Source of the DNA: Sporopachydermia quercuum
Lineage: Eukaryota > Ascomycota > Sporopachydermiomycetes > Sporopachydermiales > Sporopachydermiaceae
Direction of reading: 5' to 3'
NCBI GenBank assembly: GCA_001599295.1
Contig: BCGN01000007.1
Span: forward strand, 446,433 to 510,432
Length of the DNA stretch: 64,000 nucleotides
Shown here: one piece after another, positions 21,216 to 32,014 of the stretch
Layout of the letters: the number at the start of each line of letters is the position of its first letter
Position numbering within the stretch: position 1 is the first letter of the stretch
Position numbers and translations under genes: made by a program
The notes under the pieces: model-generated
Database searches by the model: none
The model's input: the letters and a program-made list of their open reading frames with translations, nothing else
What the model was told of the DNA's origin: nothing

Positions 21216-22049
21216 CAATCACAACAGCAACAACAGCAAGAGCAACTACTGCAACAATTACAGCACCAGAACCAAAATCAGTTACAACAACATCAACTAC
21301 AACAGCAACAACCACCCCAGAAATTCAAACCATACGCTTACTCCACCATAGACGGCTACCTTTCTGCACTGGTAGATCTATACTATAACCAAATAGACAC
21401 TGCTATTGAGAACATGATGAACACTTGGGATCCTCCCCGGGACGAGAAAGTGATTTATTTCATGGATATTCTCAAACATGAACACGGTCCTGTTCGTAGT
21501 AAGAAAAGGAAACAGAAAGACGAGTCGAAGCTAGAAGATAAGCTGGGAGATAGCGGCGATCTTGCCTCTGGGCAGGATTTGCTCGGAATTGATGCTCATG
21601 AGAGTAAAGGAAAAGGCATGCGTATGAAATCCCGTCGTTCGCGCAGCGTGAAGTCGAAACTGGACTCCCAGCACGATGTTTTGGCATCTCCTTCCCAAGC
21701 TCAAGCAGTTGCCCAGGCGCAGGCGCAGGCCCAAGCCCAAGCGCAGGCGCAAGCTCAGGCCGTTGCCCAGGCACAAGCTCAAGCCCAAGCCCAATCGCAA
21801 GCATTCAATATCAATACCAATCCCAATATGCCAATGATGCCTTTTACCTCAAAAGAAGAATACGAAAAGTATATGATGCATTACCCTATGTATATGCCGA
21901 TGATGAACATTTCTCCTCAACTGCAAATGCCAATGATGTCAGTTCAGCAAATGGGGAGTAATGTAAATGTGTCTAATTCACCATCAGGACAATCGTCATC
22001 TGCTTCTAATCAGACTTCACATAGACGTCAACAGTCTGATTTTTTCTAG
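20430..22049 (+). CDS. Putative DNA-binding regulator with recombinase-like core-binding domain
   Basis: A 539-residue protein. Residues about 135-205 (SLTPEQQANLLSSAKNTRKD, then CVRFWNKWCDDWYS, VTSIKTLAFLTYLVNRG) and 298-345 (YSTIDGYLSALVDLYYNQ) read as the helical core-binding (SAM-like) domain of tyrosine recombinases. This domain is kept in yeast Ndc10/Cbf2 and Gcr1-type proteins thought to descend from Crypton recombinases. No catalytic R..HxxR..Y half follows, so it should bind DNA but not recombine it. A Gln tract (from 21181) interrupts the domain. A basic segment KSRRSRSVKSK (near residue 405) could be a nuclear signal. After a Gln-Ala dipeptide run the tail is Met/Pro/Asn-rich with many MPMM motifs. 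Start: the ATG at 20430 has an A-rich context; the upstream frame lacks an ATG. The exact orthologue is unknown. Confidence 0.6.
21181..21318 (+). repeat. CAG/CAA polyglutamine tract
   Basis: Mixed CAG and CAA codons encode a long Gln-rich run interrupted by Pro, Leu, His and Asn. It lies inside the core-binding domain of the protein at 20430-22049, splitting its two helical halves. Such tracts vary in length between strains. Confidence 0.85.
21696..21802 (+). repeat. Gln-Ala dipeptide repeat
   Basis: About 17 tandem copies of a six-base unit (CAGGCG, CAAGCC, CAAGCT and variants) encode alternating Gln and Ala with two Val changes. The synonymous variation between units argues for an old, selected protein repeat rather than a fresh slippage product. 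Confidence 0.85.
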
Positions 22050-24686
22050 TATGCGTATACAATAAAATCGAATGGAATGGAGCAAATTTACTGGAATCAA
22101 ATGAATTGAACGAATGAGCGGATAGAATAGGATGGAAAATAATTTCACTATGATGTTTGATAGTTATTTGATGCTTATATGATGCTTATCAAGTAGTTAT
22201 TACTACGGTTATTACTGTTCATATGGTAGTTATTCCTACTATTATTGCCATAGTATAGCTACTGGTTTACTGCGGTTATTAGTACGGTTGTTACTGCAGT
22301 CATTCATATATGTCGTATGATCCATAGTATATATATTATCCATTAATTTTCTATTATTCATCTTGTTACTTCTTTATCATCCATCTACTCTCCTTACCAC
22401 TCCTTTACGACTCTTCATGTTTATATCACTTATTTATTACTATATAACAAGTACATTAAATGAATATCAAAGTATTTTGGAATTAGGAATATTAGCTTTT
22501 AGTTACTGGTTAAACATTTAAGTACTTCTTTTACACTTGATCTAATGATTTGACACTCAGATTAATGAAGACATCTCCATACTTACTGTTTTTCTCCTAA
22601 GGGTAGTAAGGAGTTTGTAGGAGTAGGAGGCTGTGCTCAGTTCGATTCAACTTGTCAAGTTAATTTAAGGACGGATTATGGCTACGAACATATGGTAGAT
22701 TCCTGATTATAGCTATTGAACTTGATATAATGTGAAGCATCAATTGTATCAACAATAGTTTGATTTGATTCGGTATTTTACTTACTAGATGCTAGAGGAT
22801 GTTATTTATTAGATGCTATCGATCAAGTACTATTTAATGAAAATATTTCATGTAGTAGTTAGTATTTATCACAGCTATCATATTTATTATCATTGTCTCA
22901 CATTATTATTCCTGTTTTTCAGGATTCATGTTGTTGCTTTAGCTGTTGTGTTCACTTTTTCTATGATGCTGAAAGTCAATTTAAATGTTAATAAAAATAG
23001 TCAGAAAATGTGGATATTTTGCCTGGTGAACAGCCATTAAATCAAGATTATTTCTTGGTAGTAATAATACTTAAATATTTGAGAGAGCAAGAAAGAAAAC
23101 TGAGTAGAAAACAAGAGTTAAAAGATAAAAGATAAAAGACAAAAGAAACGCAAAGACTTTCTATATTTGACAGATAATCAGCTTAATATCAACGGATTGC
23201 CAGGAGGTTTCAGCTGGTTTCAACAACTTATCAACTAAGGATTGGAATATAATTCACTGATGATTTCGAGGTTTCACTCACTCACTCTTCCATTGCTTGT
23301 TCTTTCTGTTTCAAAAGATTTACTGGCTTTGAGCCTTTTCATTTCTTTGCTTTCTTTGACTGAAACCCGCAAATGATTTTCTTTGAGCTTGGAAAAGCAA
23401 TGAGGATATTTATAAGGATACTTATAGGGAGATTTCAAAAGATTTTGTAATTATATGAACACTTATAGAGATATTTCTAGAGTATAATAACAAACAACGA
23501 TCTACATAAATCGTACACATCAAAAACACTAATCGAAATTACGAACTTCCTTCTCAGTTCTCATACAGGACTAAAAGCCAGTGACTAATAACTAATTGAA
23601 GTAGAGTTTTTGTTAGTTTTCAGAAGGATTTTGAATAGGAAAGTAGTAGTAGATGAGCTTGTTCCCTCTGAGCTTTCAGATGATAGTCATCCAAGAAAGT
23701 ACTGAAATGTGCCTCAGGAAAAGAATCTGGTCTAAAATCCAAATTCCTCGTCTATTATCTATTTCTATTCAATCACACTAATTCTGGCTTGTCGTCTCTG
23801 GTAAAACAACAGCTATCACCACTATGTCTATTATATTCCTCAGTTTGAACTTTATAGCATTTATAGCATTCTCACGTACAGATTCCTCCCATATACAGTA
23901 CAAGAGAGCAGAACTTTTGCTGATATTTCATTGTTTTCAGTACATCTTTTTCAAAATTCACTAAATATTTCCGCTCTTCTTTCGGCAGACCCGACAGACT
24001 TAAACAAAACAGTTTTACACCTTGCTCTTCTTCTTCTGAGCTATTCAACATGAAAGATTTCTATTGCCTTTGATTTTTTCATCACCATAGCATATAAATG
24101 CCCAAAACAACAATATATACATATATGCAGGCGAAACATCATGAGGTGTCTTTCAGTGAAATGTAAATTCATTTAATACCAGAGGAACCAGAGGAACCAG
24201 AGGTTCTAGTTTCTTCTGAGTTCCAAGTTCCGTATTCATATTCAGTCCCGTCCTCATTCCATGATGTGAGATATCCTGCTCTGCCAGAAACCTTCCGTTA
24301 AGTACTATATAAACAGCATCTGCTTCCGAACCCTGAGTATCTCTTTCTCATTCACAATCAAATATCCTGATATTGAAGGATGAAGCATAATGTTCAAAAG
24401 GTATTTTGCTCTCAAGAGTATCACTGACAGACCATTCCGGTCCAGTCATGAGATTAATACGAATAATACTGGAATAACAGCACTGAAANGTGGAAAGAGG
24501 CCATTTCCTATATCAAATGCTTCATATAATGATTCAGGTTCCTTCATAGGTTTCTTCGAAGGTTCCTTTCTATTCAAATCTAGTAGTTATTCATCTGCTG
24601 GCCCTTTCCTAGGCTCTCCTAGTTCTCTTCTACTCCCAGATTTACCTATTAACGCACCACCATGCTTACCATAACTTATCTACTTC
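22050..24686. other. 2.6-kb convergent intergenic region
   Basis: This lies between the stop codons of two convergent genes, so no promoter is required, yet it is very long. Around 22195-22300 there are degenerate repeats of GGTTATTACTR. At 24181-24212 there is a 9-base AGAGGAACC tandem repeat followed by an inverted copy. Open frames at 22813-23040 and 24390-24674 look like chance (odd composition, no relatives recognised). I find no tRNA, snoRNA or splice pattern that convinces me, though an unannotated RNA gene would fit here. Confidence 0.45.
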
Positions 24687-27600
24687 TCAAATAAACCCTC
24701 TAGTAAGCAAAACATGCACTTTGCTTCCCTGGCCAAAACTGATTGTATATTTAGGTATAGGAACAGGTAATTCCACACCAGAACCAGCATTACCAAACGC
24801 TACAATATCATCTCGGGTTTCTCCCCAAATGTTCTTACTTTTAACGGTAGAAAGCTTAGGCGTTCCTAATAANTACTCCTGTTCCGTATGAGCGAACACT
24901 TCTCCTGACTCTGACTGATTTTCATGCACAACGTTCAATGGCACAGTCAGACTGATAGTAGGACCTGCAGTGAACATGCAGTCTATCTGCAGGTCGTAGA
25001 ACCTTGATATTAAACATGTATGAAAGTCAGGAAGAAACGTCATGCCACTTGGTTGGCTTAGTGGGATTTGGATTTCCTGTTTGAAGCCGATTGGGTCACC
25101 TGACACGGCGTTGTAGATACAGTTCGGAGGCACGTGACAGAGATCCGAGATTTCTGATGATGTCATCAACGACCAGTTGTTGCCAGCAGAGGCTCCGACG
25201 CGGATGTTTCGAGTGACATTTATACTTTCCCGAGCCACGGCTAGATCCCGTTTCAACTCCGATAGTCGAGAAGTCGGGATAAACGGAATGGAAAGTACGT
25301 CGTAAGTAGTGTACGCTTTAATTTTTATGGTTAAATTTGTCAGATTCGGTATTGTGAAGTAGTTGGCAAGTGGACAGTTTGAGTTTATGTCGGGATTGGC
25401 AGAAGCGGTAGGATCAAATCCGCCAGGCTGAGGGAAAAACACCATTTTTATAGGTAGCATTTCGGATATGCCGGATGCTTCAGCTTCAGCTTCGGAATAA
25501 GTCGGAGGTTCGACAGCGGCAGCAAAGCTACTCAGAGGCTCCGAACGATGTTCCGAAGTAGATTCCGCGTTTGTGGGTCCCGGAAACAAGGTTTCTGACT
25601 GAGGTTCCCCTGGAAACTNATCTTCTATAGTAGATTCCGATATTTTATCGGATATCCCTTTATCTATTCCAGAATTAGAACCGGAACTGGAGCCGGAATT
25701 AGAGCCAAAGGAAAACTTCCGGAAAATTTTCGATAACGATGATTTCCGTTTCTTGGCATCCGAGTTTCGCCGGGGACTGTTGTTCCCCGAATTTTGGGGC
25801 TCAGCGTCATTACTCGTTGAGCTATGATCTCCGTCTTTATTAGGACCGGGGAGTTTATGTGAGATAACGTTTGGAGGGGCATTTTTTCTAGGATTCCGAT
25901 AAACAAACGGGTTCGGAACCGGCACGTCCACCCGCATTACTCCGAGGTCTTGTTGGTTTCCAAAATCCAGATAAAAATTTCCGACTTTCTGAATATTCGC
26001 CGTTTTGAGTACTTCTGCTAAGTTTTCCTGTGGTATTGGTTCATCTTCTCCGGTTTCCGGACTCTCTATTTGGTTATCGTTCTGACTGTTAGTTCCGTTA
26101 CTACTGCTTAAAGATACAAATGAATCTTTTCCGCTATCTTTGCCGCTATCCTTTCCGCTATCTTTTCCACTATGACTTCCTTTCTCACTACCAAAAACGG
26201 ATAACAGCGTTTTCTTCTTCTTTTTGATTATCCGATACTTATGAAACGTAATTCTCTGAGTAGTCGGATTCACATAGTTTCCCATACTCCGTTCCGTCTT
26301 AGCGACAAGCTTCCGAATAGCCGATTGAGTTCCCATACTGCCCATACCGGATAATCGGATTGTATTAGCTGGAACCGGATAGGACGGAACGATTCGGATC
26401 TCTCTTCGGGACTCTTGAATCATCCGAAAATTATGCTCCGGTTTTATGTTTATTTGCACATCCGACGGGTGAACATCCTGAGATGTCTGTCCCATATCCT
26501 GTATGTCTAATTCTTCCTCAGTCCGGGCTTCTTCATAAGGCGACGATCCATTCATTGATCGTTCAAAGTATTCGGTGATTAATGTTTGAGTGGACACGTA
26601 ACGGAACGAGGATGCTACTGATGATGATGTTCTTCTTATCGTTTCACGGGCTCTGCCAGCGGCAGAACTAGATGCGTCAGCATAAGTAGAAGTAGCAGTA
26701 TTGGGTAGCGGTTGAGGCTCGTATCCAGGGACACTTTGATCCGAATCGGAGCTAATAGCTGTTCNTTGCTCGGTCAATCTCGGGCCATCTTCTGAGTCCA
26801 GGTAGGGATCGATCTCGGGATCAGCTTCGACGTCGGAGTCTCGGTCGGAATCTGANTCCCCAGGTAGTGTAACTATCATAGGTTCTATTCCGACATTATC
26901 TCCTATTTGGTCGTAATTGTTACGAATATCGTTTCCGTTATTTCTTCTTTCAGTGGTAGTTGGCATTTGATTTCTTGAATCCAAAGTTCGTAATCGTTGC
27001 AAATCCGTCTCGGATATACCTATATTGCTACCCGATAATTCTGTTTGAAGTACTGGCGCGGAACCTCTTCTCCGTTGAGGATCTTTCGGAACGTCTTTAT
27101 TCCGAGCCAATGCGACTTTAATACAATACGATATACATGTCATTCCAGGCGCTCTGTCATTGATGCTAGTCACAAGATACTGGGGAATAAGCTTCTCGGG
27201 TGTAATCTCCTCACGGGTTTCACTGGATTTACCGGTTTCTTCCGAACTCTCGCTTATAATCGGATCAGATTCTGCTAAATGCTTCCGAATGGTTTCTAAC
27301 GTATGCTTCGGAATCGGATCTGCATGTCCTGATTCAATCATGTCTTCCGTTACAGAAGTGCCAATGGCATTGCTAATGTTATAACTAGGTAAACCACCAG
27401 TCCGAGGTATTTCGCCATTGCCAATAAAACTGGCTTCTGTAGGCATAACAGCAATAGAAGAACCAACCGCCTGATTCAGCAGTAAGGATTCAGAGTTTCC
27501 GAATGTCGGCGGTAGTCTTCTATGAGGCAATAAATCGTACTTGCAAGTTGTTTCTAGTATGGTGAACGGAATAACAAACATAAAGTCAAATACATAGACA

Positions 27601-27929
27601 GCCCCTGCTTTAGCTATACGATCTTTTGGCAATTTATGCCTTGGAACTATATCCAATAGCTTTAAGAATGTATGAGTAATTGATATTCTGGATGAAGCAG
27701 TATCACGGAAAGTAGAACTTGAACCTTCTAGAGTTATCAACACGTCGTCAATAATAGTATCTCTATTGGATGTGACGGTCACTTTGCCTTTAACGACATC
27801 TCCAAGGTTGAATTCTGGTTTATCATTATCTATTATAATTGAGATTTGGGCACCATGCCAGTAGAATTTTCCTGGATTGACCAGCGAAGTCAATCGAGGT
27901 CTTCTATGGAATTGAGGAAGACTGTACAT
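24687..27929 (-). CDS. Arrestin-related trafficking adaptor (ART/Bul-like)
   Basis: Adaptors of this family bring the ubiquitin ligase Rsp5 to plasma-membrane transporters and so control their endocytosis. The 1,080-residue protein opens with an arrestin N-domain: ISIIIDNDKPEFNLGDVVKG (about 30-50), TSNRDTIIDDVLITLEG, and a VFDFMFVIPFTI strand pattern near 130. A long Ser/Asp-rich, probably disordered middle includes SGKDSGKDSGKDSGKDS repeats. A PPTY motif (near residue 807, bases about 25500-25515) is the typical Rsp5 WW-domain site. The end returns to arrestin-like beta strands (YFTIPNLTNLTIKIKAY, then FTAGPTISLTVPLNVVHE). The split of the two arrestin halves by more than 500 residues is like Art2/Ecm21, Csr2 and the Bul proteins; I cannot choose between them. 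Four Ns fall within the gene. Confidence 0.78.
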   Translation of the reverse strand: MYSLPQFHRRPRLTSLVNPGKFYWHGAQISIIIDNDKPEFNLGDVVKGKVTVTSNRDTIIDDVLITLEGSSSTFRDTASSRISITHTFLKLLDIVPRHKLPKDRIAKAGAVYVFDFMFVIPFTILETTCKYDLLPHRRLPPTFGNSESLLLNQAVGSSIAVMPTEASFIGNGEIPRTGGLPSYNISNAIGTSVTEDMIESGHADPIPKHTLETIRKHLAESDPIISESSEETGKSSETREEITPEKLIPQYLVTSINDRAPGMTCISYCIKVALARNKDVPKDPQRRRGSAPVLQTELSGSNIGISETDLQRLRTLDSRNQMPTTTERRNNGNDIRNNYDQIGDNVGIEPMIVTLPGXSDSDRDSDVEADPEIDPYLDSEDGPRLTEQXTAISSDSDQSVPGYEPQPLPNTATSTYADASSSAAGRARETIRRTSSSVASSFRYVSTQTLITEYFERSMNGSSPYEEARTEEELDIQDMGQTSQDVHPSDVQINIKPEHNFRMIQESRREIRIVPSYPVPANTIRLSGMGSMGTQSAIRKLVAKTERSMGNYVNPTTQRITFHKYRIIKKKKKTLLSVFGSEKGSHSGKDSGKDSGKDSGKDSFVSLSSSNGTNSQNDNQIESPETGEDEPIPQENLAEVLKTANIQKVGNFYLDFGNQQDLGVMRVDVPVPNPFVYRNPRKNAPPNVISHKLPGPNKDGDHSSTSNDAEPQNSGNNSPRRNSDAKKRKSSLSKIFRKFSFGSNSGSSSGSNSGIDKGISDKISESTIEDXFPGEPQSETLFPGPTNAESTSEHRSEPLSSFAAAVEPPTYSEAEAEASGISEMLPIKMVFFPQPGGFDPTASANPDINSNCPLANYFTIPNLTNLTIKIKAYTTYDVLSIPFIPTSRLSELKRDLAVARESINVTRNIRVGASAGNNWSLMTSSEISDLCHVPPNCIYNAVSGDPIGFKQEIQIPLSQPSGMTFLPDFHTCLISRFYDLQIDCMFTAGPTISLTVPLNVVHENQSESGEVFAHTEQEXLLGTPKLSTVKSKNIWGETRDDIVAFGNAGSGVELPVPIPKYTISFGQGSKVHVLLTRGFI

Positions 27930-29353
27930 TGCATATTCTTTTATAAGTGAGCGATATGTCTGTTAGATGGTAGGGTATATTCCAGTAGACAGTATGCAAT
28001 AGGCTCCAATAGACTGCAACGGTATGATGATTATGTGATTATTGAGTCCAATTCAGTGGTATAGAGAGTATTGTTTGGAGATCGCTATTAATATTGCAGT
28101 CAAAAAAAGGAAACTATGCAGTTGATAGTATATTCGCAATATGATCAGATACTGAAGAGTAACACCAAACACTGAAATTGAAACCAATTTAGTAGTGTCA
28201 ACTGGAATCAAATAAATCAATAATGTTATCTTTATAATCTACTAATCATCCAACGTGATCTAATTAGACCTAATCAATAACCTGACTTGCCAGCAAAACA
28301 AACGAAACAATCACTTCAATATTCGCAACTAGCTGAATCTCTTCTACTATCGTCAGCCAGCTAATTCAACAGCACACCAACAATCACAGCTGCTCTTCCT
28401 ATCCCTATCCTTTTTTCTTCTCCTTTTCTCGTTTTTCCAGTTTTCTTCGTCTTTTCTCCAATCTGGATCAACAATACTAAAACCACACGTGTGATCTATA
28501 GTGTAATNNTATTGTGAGATCTCCTATCTGTAAAAGTATCATCAACAGCAGTAAAATTGTGATTGCTGTTCAATCGTAAGGCAATAAATACGGTGAAAAC
28601 CAACCAAAATAAATAGATCCTTCCGTTTTATGCACCAATCTATTTCTTATCTACACTCCTGATTTTTACCACTCTATCTCTCCACTGCTGCTACATATAC
28701 ATCAAATTAACAGAAAAAACCTTACGCAAGCTGCCAGAGAAGCCACCAAACAACAACTGGGCTTGAACAATAACTATCACTACTATCTTTCAGCTTGAAG
28801 CCTATGCTTCTATAGTAATAACGCTACAAATACTTGATAACAGTTGTGATAGATAGAAAGAGCAACCAAAAAGGATTTCCTGGTTATGTGAATTGCTGAT
28901 GAGCGGCTGAGAAGTTTAAGATTCTGGGTTTGGTAACTTAGTGTTTTGTGGATGTTGTTGGGGGATCATTTTATCATGTGAATTGGGAATATAGGAAAAG
29001 ATGAAACCTATTGTTTCCAGAAATGTTTTGTGGTAGATCATGTGATCTAGTAGAGAGAAGAGTATAGAGTAATAGAAGGATTGGAGGCAGATTTTTCAGT
29101 ATCAGATCACGTGAGAGCTCACATAATCTAGAAGGGAGGGAGAGCGCAGGGTGAAGGAGATTGGATATTTACGGTAATGCTCCTACATGAGTATAATAAT
29201 TACCATCCAAAAAAACCGTTTGATATTTAATTATTTTCTAAACAACACCAACCATATATTTGCTAAAATTTGCCTAAATCCCAAAAGCTTTATCCCAAAA
29301 GCTTTATCAAAAACTTTTCCACACTTATCAAAACATAGTTCATTGTCACCAAC
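27930..29353. other. Promoter region of the arrestin gene and 3' region of DGA1
   Basis: 1.4 kb without a supported gene. It contains ACACGTGT near 28486 and TCACGTGA near 29107, and GATCATGTGATC near 29036, each a palindromic E-box-like element upstream of the minus-strand arrestin gene. An NN pair occurs at 28508-28509. A 14-base tandem repeat lies at 29280-29307 just past the DGA1 stop. Confidence 0.5.
29280..29307. repeat. 14-base tandem duplication after DGA1
   Basis: CCCAAAAGCTTTAT occurs twice in direct succession (29280-29293 and 29294-29307), about 50 bases beyond the DGA1 stop codon, in its likely 3' untranslated region. It looks like a simple slippage duplication. Confidence 0.8.
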
Positions 29354-30481
29354 TTACTCCACAAAGTTCAGACTAATTGAATCCCAATCAACATCAGCAG
29401 AATCAATTTGCTTCTTGGTCTTAGAATCATATGCCTTATAGTACTTTCTCTTGTTTTCCTCAAACAGCTCATTCAATGCGTTTGAATACAATCCATGATA
29501 ATGATTCACCTCTTTAGTCGTAGGGCTAGGAAGGTAAGGAACGTGAATTGGCTTTCCAATTACCAAATCAACAGGCCTTCTGTATGGCATCATGCCAAAG
29601 TCATAATTAAATACTCCACGAGCATGGAAAATAGGTAATGTGAAGCCAAACTTATCCTTGATGAAAATTTGGGCTTTGCGTAAAAGAGAGGTTGAATCAG
29701 TCTCCACGGTTTCATAAAGCTCATTTTCACCAAACGCATACATAGGCACTAAACAAACATTTCCAACTTCACAAGCAATCTTGATAAAACCTTTGCGACG
29801 TTTTAATACGATATCGGTCTTGTTTGGCGCTGCCAACAAACTTTCCTGAGCACCTCCTACAACAATACAGCATGATTGGCCTAATCTCAGCAGCTTGAGT
29901 ATATTCCGCCTTGCTACCGAGGAAATACCCAGCGCAAGTAAATAATCTCGATAAATTGGTATCCGGAACTGGTTGACAAGTGTCAATACGCTTATTTTGA
30001 TACCAGGAAACAATTGGTCCCAACATGCCCCATTGGTAGCTACACCTGACATAACTCCCATACCAACAACTCCATGAGGGTGATAGCCAAATATATACGT
30101 AGGTCCTTCTTTTTTTCCCTCTTTCTCATTATTTGAACCTTTCACAAAAGTTGGTTCAAGGTCAACAGTTTTATGGATTTTTTGTGGAAAATAATTCACA
30201 AAATGTTTCCATATTGATAGATCTCTTACCCATTCGCTTTGGCGATAGAATGCACCTCCATTAACTGGCGATCTATCTAAGAGGTAGTAGATCGTATAAA
30301 TTATAAGCACAGGCCATAATGGAATAAATGACCAGAGTAAAATAGATATAGAGCTAAATATAGGTATAGAGATTGAATGGTATAAAACCATCAAAGTCTC
30401 TAGTCTTCTATTGAACGGAATATTCACTGGGGCGTGATTCCGTGCAGATTTCTCCGCGTGGTCACCGTTTTTCACACTCAT
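29354..30481 (-). CDS. DGA1: Diacylglycerol O-acyltransferase (DGAT2 family)
   Basis: Makes triacylglycerol from diacylglycerol and acyl-CoA at the ER and lipid droplets. The 375-residue protein starts at the ATG at 30481. A hydrophobic hairpin spans about residues 33-68 (SISIPIFSSISILLW, PLWPVLIIYTIYYLL). The catalytic HPHG is at 134-137 within YIFGYHPHGVVGMG. Further DGAT2 blocks are VVGGAQESLLA, LKRRKGFIKIACEVG and VPMYAFGENELYE. Length compares with 418 in S. cerevisiae; the missing part is mainly N-terminal. It is divergent from NBP35 across about 1.5 kb. It shares a lipid theme with the DPP1-like gene, which makes its substrate, but the two are far apart in the window. Confidence 0.95.
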   Translation of the reverse strand: MSVKNGDHAEKSARNHAPVNIPFNRRLETLMVLYHSISIPIFSSISILLWSFIPLWPVLIIYTIYYLLDRSPVNGGAFYRQSEWVRDLSIWKHFVNYFPQKIHKTVDLEPTFVKGSNNEKEGKKEGPTYIFGYHPHGVVGMGVMSGVATNGACWDQLFPGIKISVLTLVNQFRIPIYRDYLLALGISSVARRNILKLLRLGQSCCIVVGGAQESLLAAPNKTDIVLKRRKGFIKIACEVGNVCLVPMYAFGENELYETVETDSTSLLRKAQIFIKDKFGFTLPIFHARGVFNYDFGMMPYRRPVDLVIGKPIHVPYLPSPTTKEVNHYHGLYSNALNELFEENKRKYYKAYDSKTKKQIDSADVDWDSISLNFVE

Positions 30482-32014
30482 AATTGGAGATTACTTATAC
30501 AAATGGTTCGCAAGCAAAAAGTCCAAAGTCGAAGTCCGACGAGCAAATTTTGTTGTTGACTGCAAACTGAATGATTGATTAATTGATTGATTGATTGATC
30601 CTATTGTTCTTGTTATCAATCCCATAAGTACTTGGCAACTGTNTCGTTCTTATCCCTAGATACACTGAGAAACAACTCCAGACAACACTTTCTGAAGAAT
30701 CAACACAGTAAGTCAAATCCCTGTATTAATACAACGATCAGCTCTTTTTCACGTATATATCTATACCTGTCCACGCAATCAACAACCCCAACAATTGGTC
30801 AAATCAGTACAACCTTTTCTCATTTCCAACTGAACCGAACAACCGGCGTCGAAGTCCCATAAGAAATGCTTCTATTCTTTATGATCCTAGACACCGCCTA
30901 ATCGGACAATAAGTTAATTACTATAAGATTATTTAGTATACTAAGATAAGCTAATGTCCGGTAAGCTTAATGCTAGCTGTGAAAGAAGTCTCATTTAAGA
31001 AACTACAGGTTAATACTGGAATAAATAAGTATTTTACTACTGTTTTTCAATATATTCTATCTATTGATTTATAATACAAGACTTGAAAGATTATTATGCC
31101 TTTTTTAGGGAAGTAAAACATATAATATAACATTGTAGCAGTTCCCTTGTCGCTAGGAGCATGTATCGTATATATCCCAATTAGGTCCACATGCACCTAA
31201 AATGATCACTAATTAACGATTCTCATTGTTCAACTTGTAGACTGCGTTGTTAAAAGAAATAATGATTTTGGCTTCTTTAGTAGGAAATAGAAAGGGATGA
31301 TTTTGGAAAGGAAAGTGGTGGGTTCTTTAAACCTTTTATTAAAAGAGCAAACTTCAAAATAACAATGAAACCAAACTGTTTGTTTCAACATAGACCCTCA
31401 AAGACCAAAGCGGGCAGTTTTACTACCTTTCCGCTTTAACTATCAAAATTTCAGACAAATATACAAATGCAGCCTTAAATAGTATATAAGAATAAAAGAC
31501 ATTTTAACTCAACGTTTTTGCACTTTTCAAGAAATATCATATTCTATTTTCCACCCAACTAACAGAACTCTCTTCGCAGTCATCATATCTTCTCCGTTCT
31601 GTTCTCGCCCACCCACAACTCAAGTCTTCGTATTGTATCCTATTTAGGAAACATTTCATTCTTATCACTTATCTCCCGATACACCCCTACCTTTTTACTA
31701 ATTTCTTTATGTGGTTTGTGATTTTTTCAGTTAATCAACCACAAACTAGAAAAAGCTCTTAGTAATCAAAAACAAATCACTTTTCTGTTCGCCGTTCTTT
31801 CTTTATTTGTATCTTTCGTTTGCTATCCATTAGTAGAAACTACTTTATGAAGGAACTATTATTGTAACTGATAACAACTTTTTGAGTAATATTTAGTTGC
31901 TTCAAATATTTATCAAACAGTTCCAACGAGGACATTTTGGTACATCTCTCAGTAGATTGAGTACATTTCTAAGCATAACTCTCAGTATATCTCAAGCGTT
32001 TCACTGTTGACATA
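30482..32014. other. Divergent promoter region of DGA1 and NBP35
   Basis: 1.5 kb between two divergent start codons. Next to DGA1 lies a (GATT)n microsatellite (30572-30600). The 400 bases before NBP35 are strongly C/T-rich. The open frame at 30632-30862 has no relatives that I recognise and begins without a clear context. Confidence 0.5.
30572..30600. repeat. GATT microsatellite in the DGA1 promoter
   Basis: About seven imperfect copies of the tetranucleotide GATT/ATTG lie roughly 95-120 bases upstream of the DGA1 start codon. Probably length-variable between strains. Confidence 0.8.

Noticed and set aside
24390-24674. 94-codon plus-strand frame next to the arrestin stop
   Set aside because: Ser/Phe/Pro-rich with no known character, and it contains an unread base. 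Evidence is too thin.
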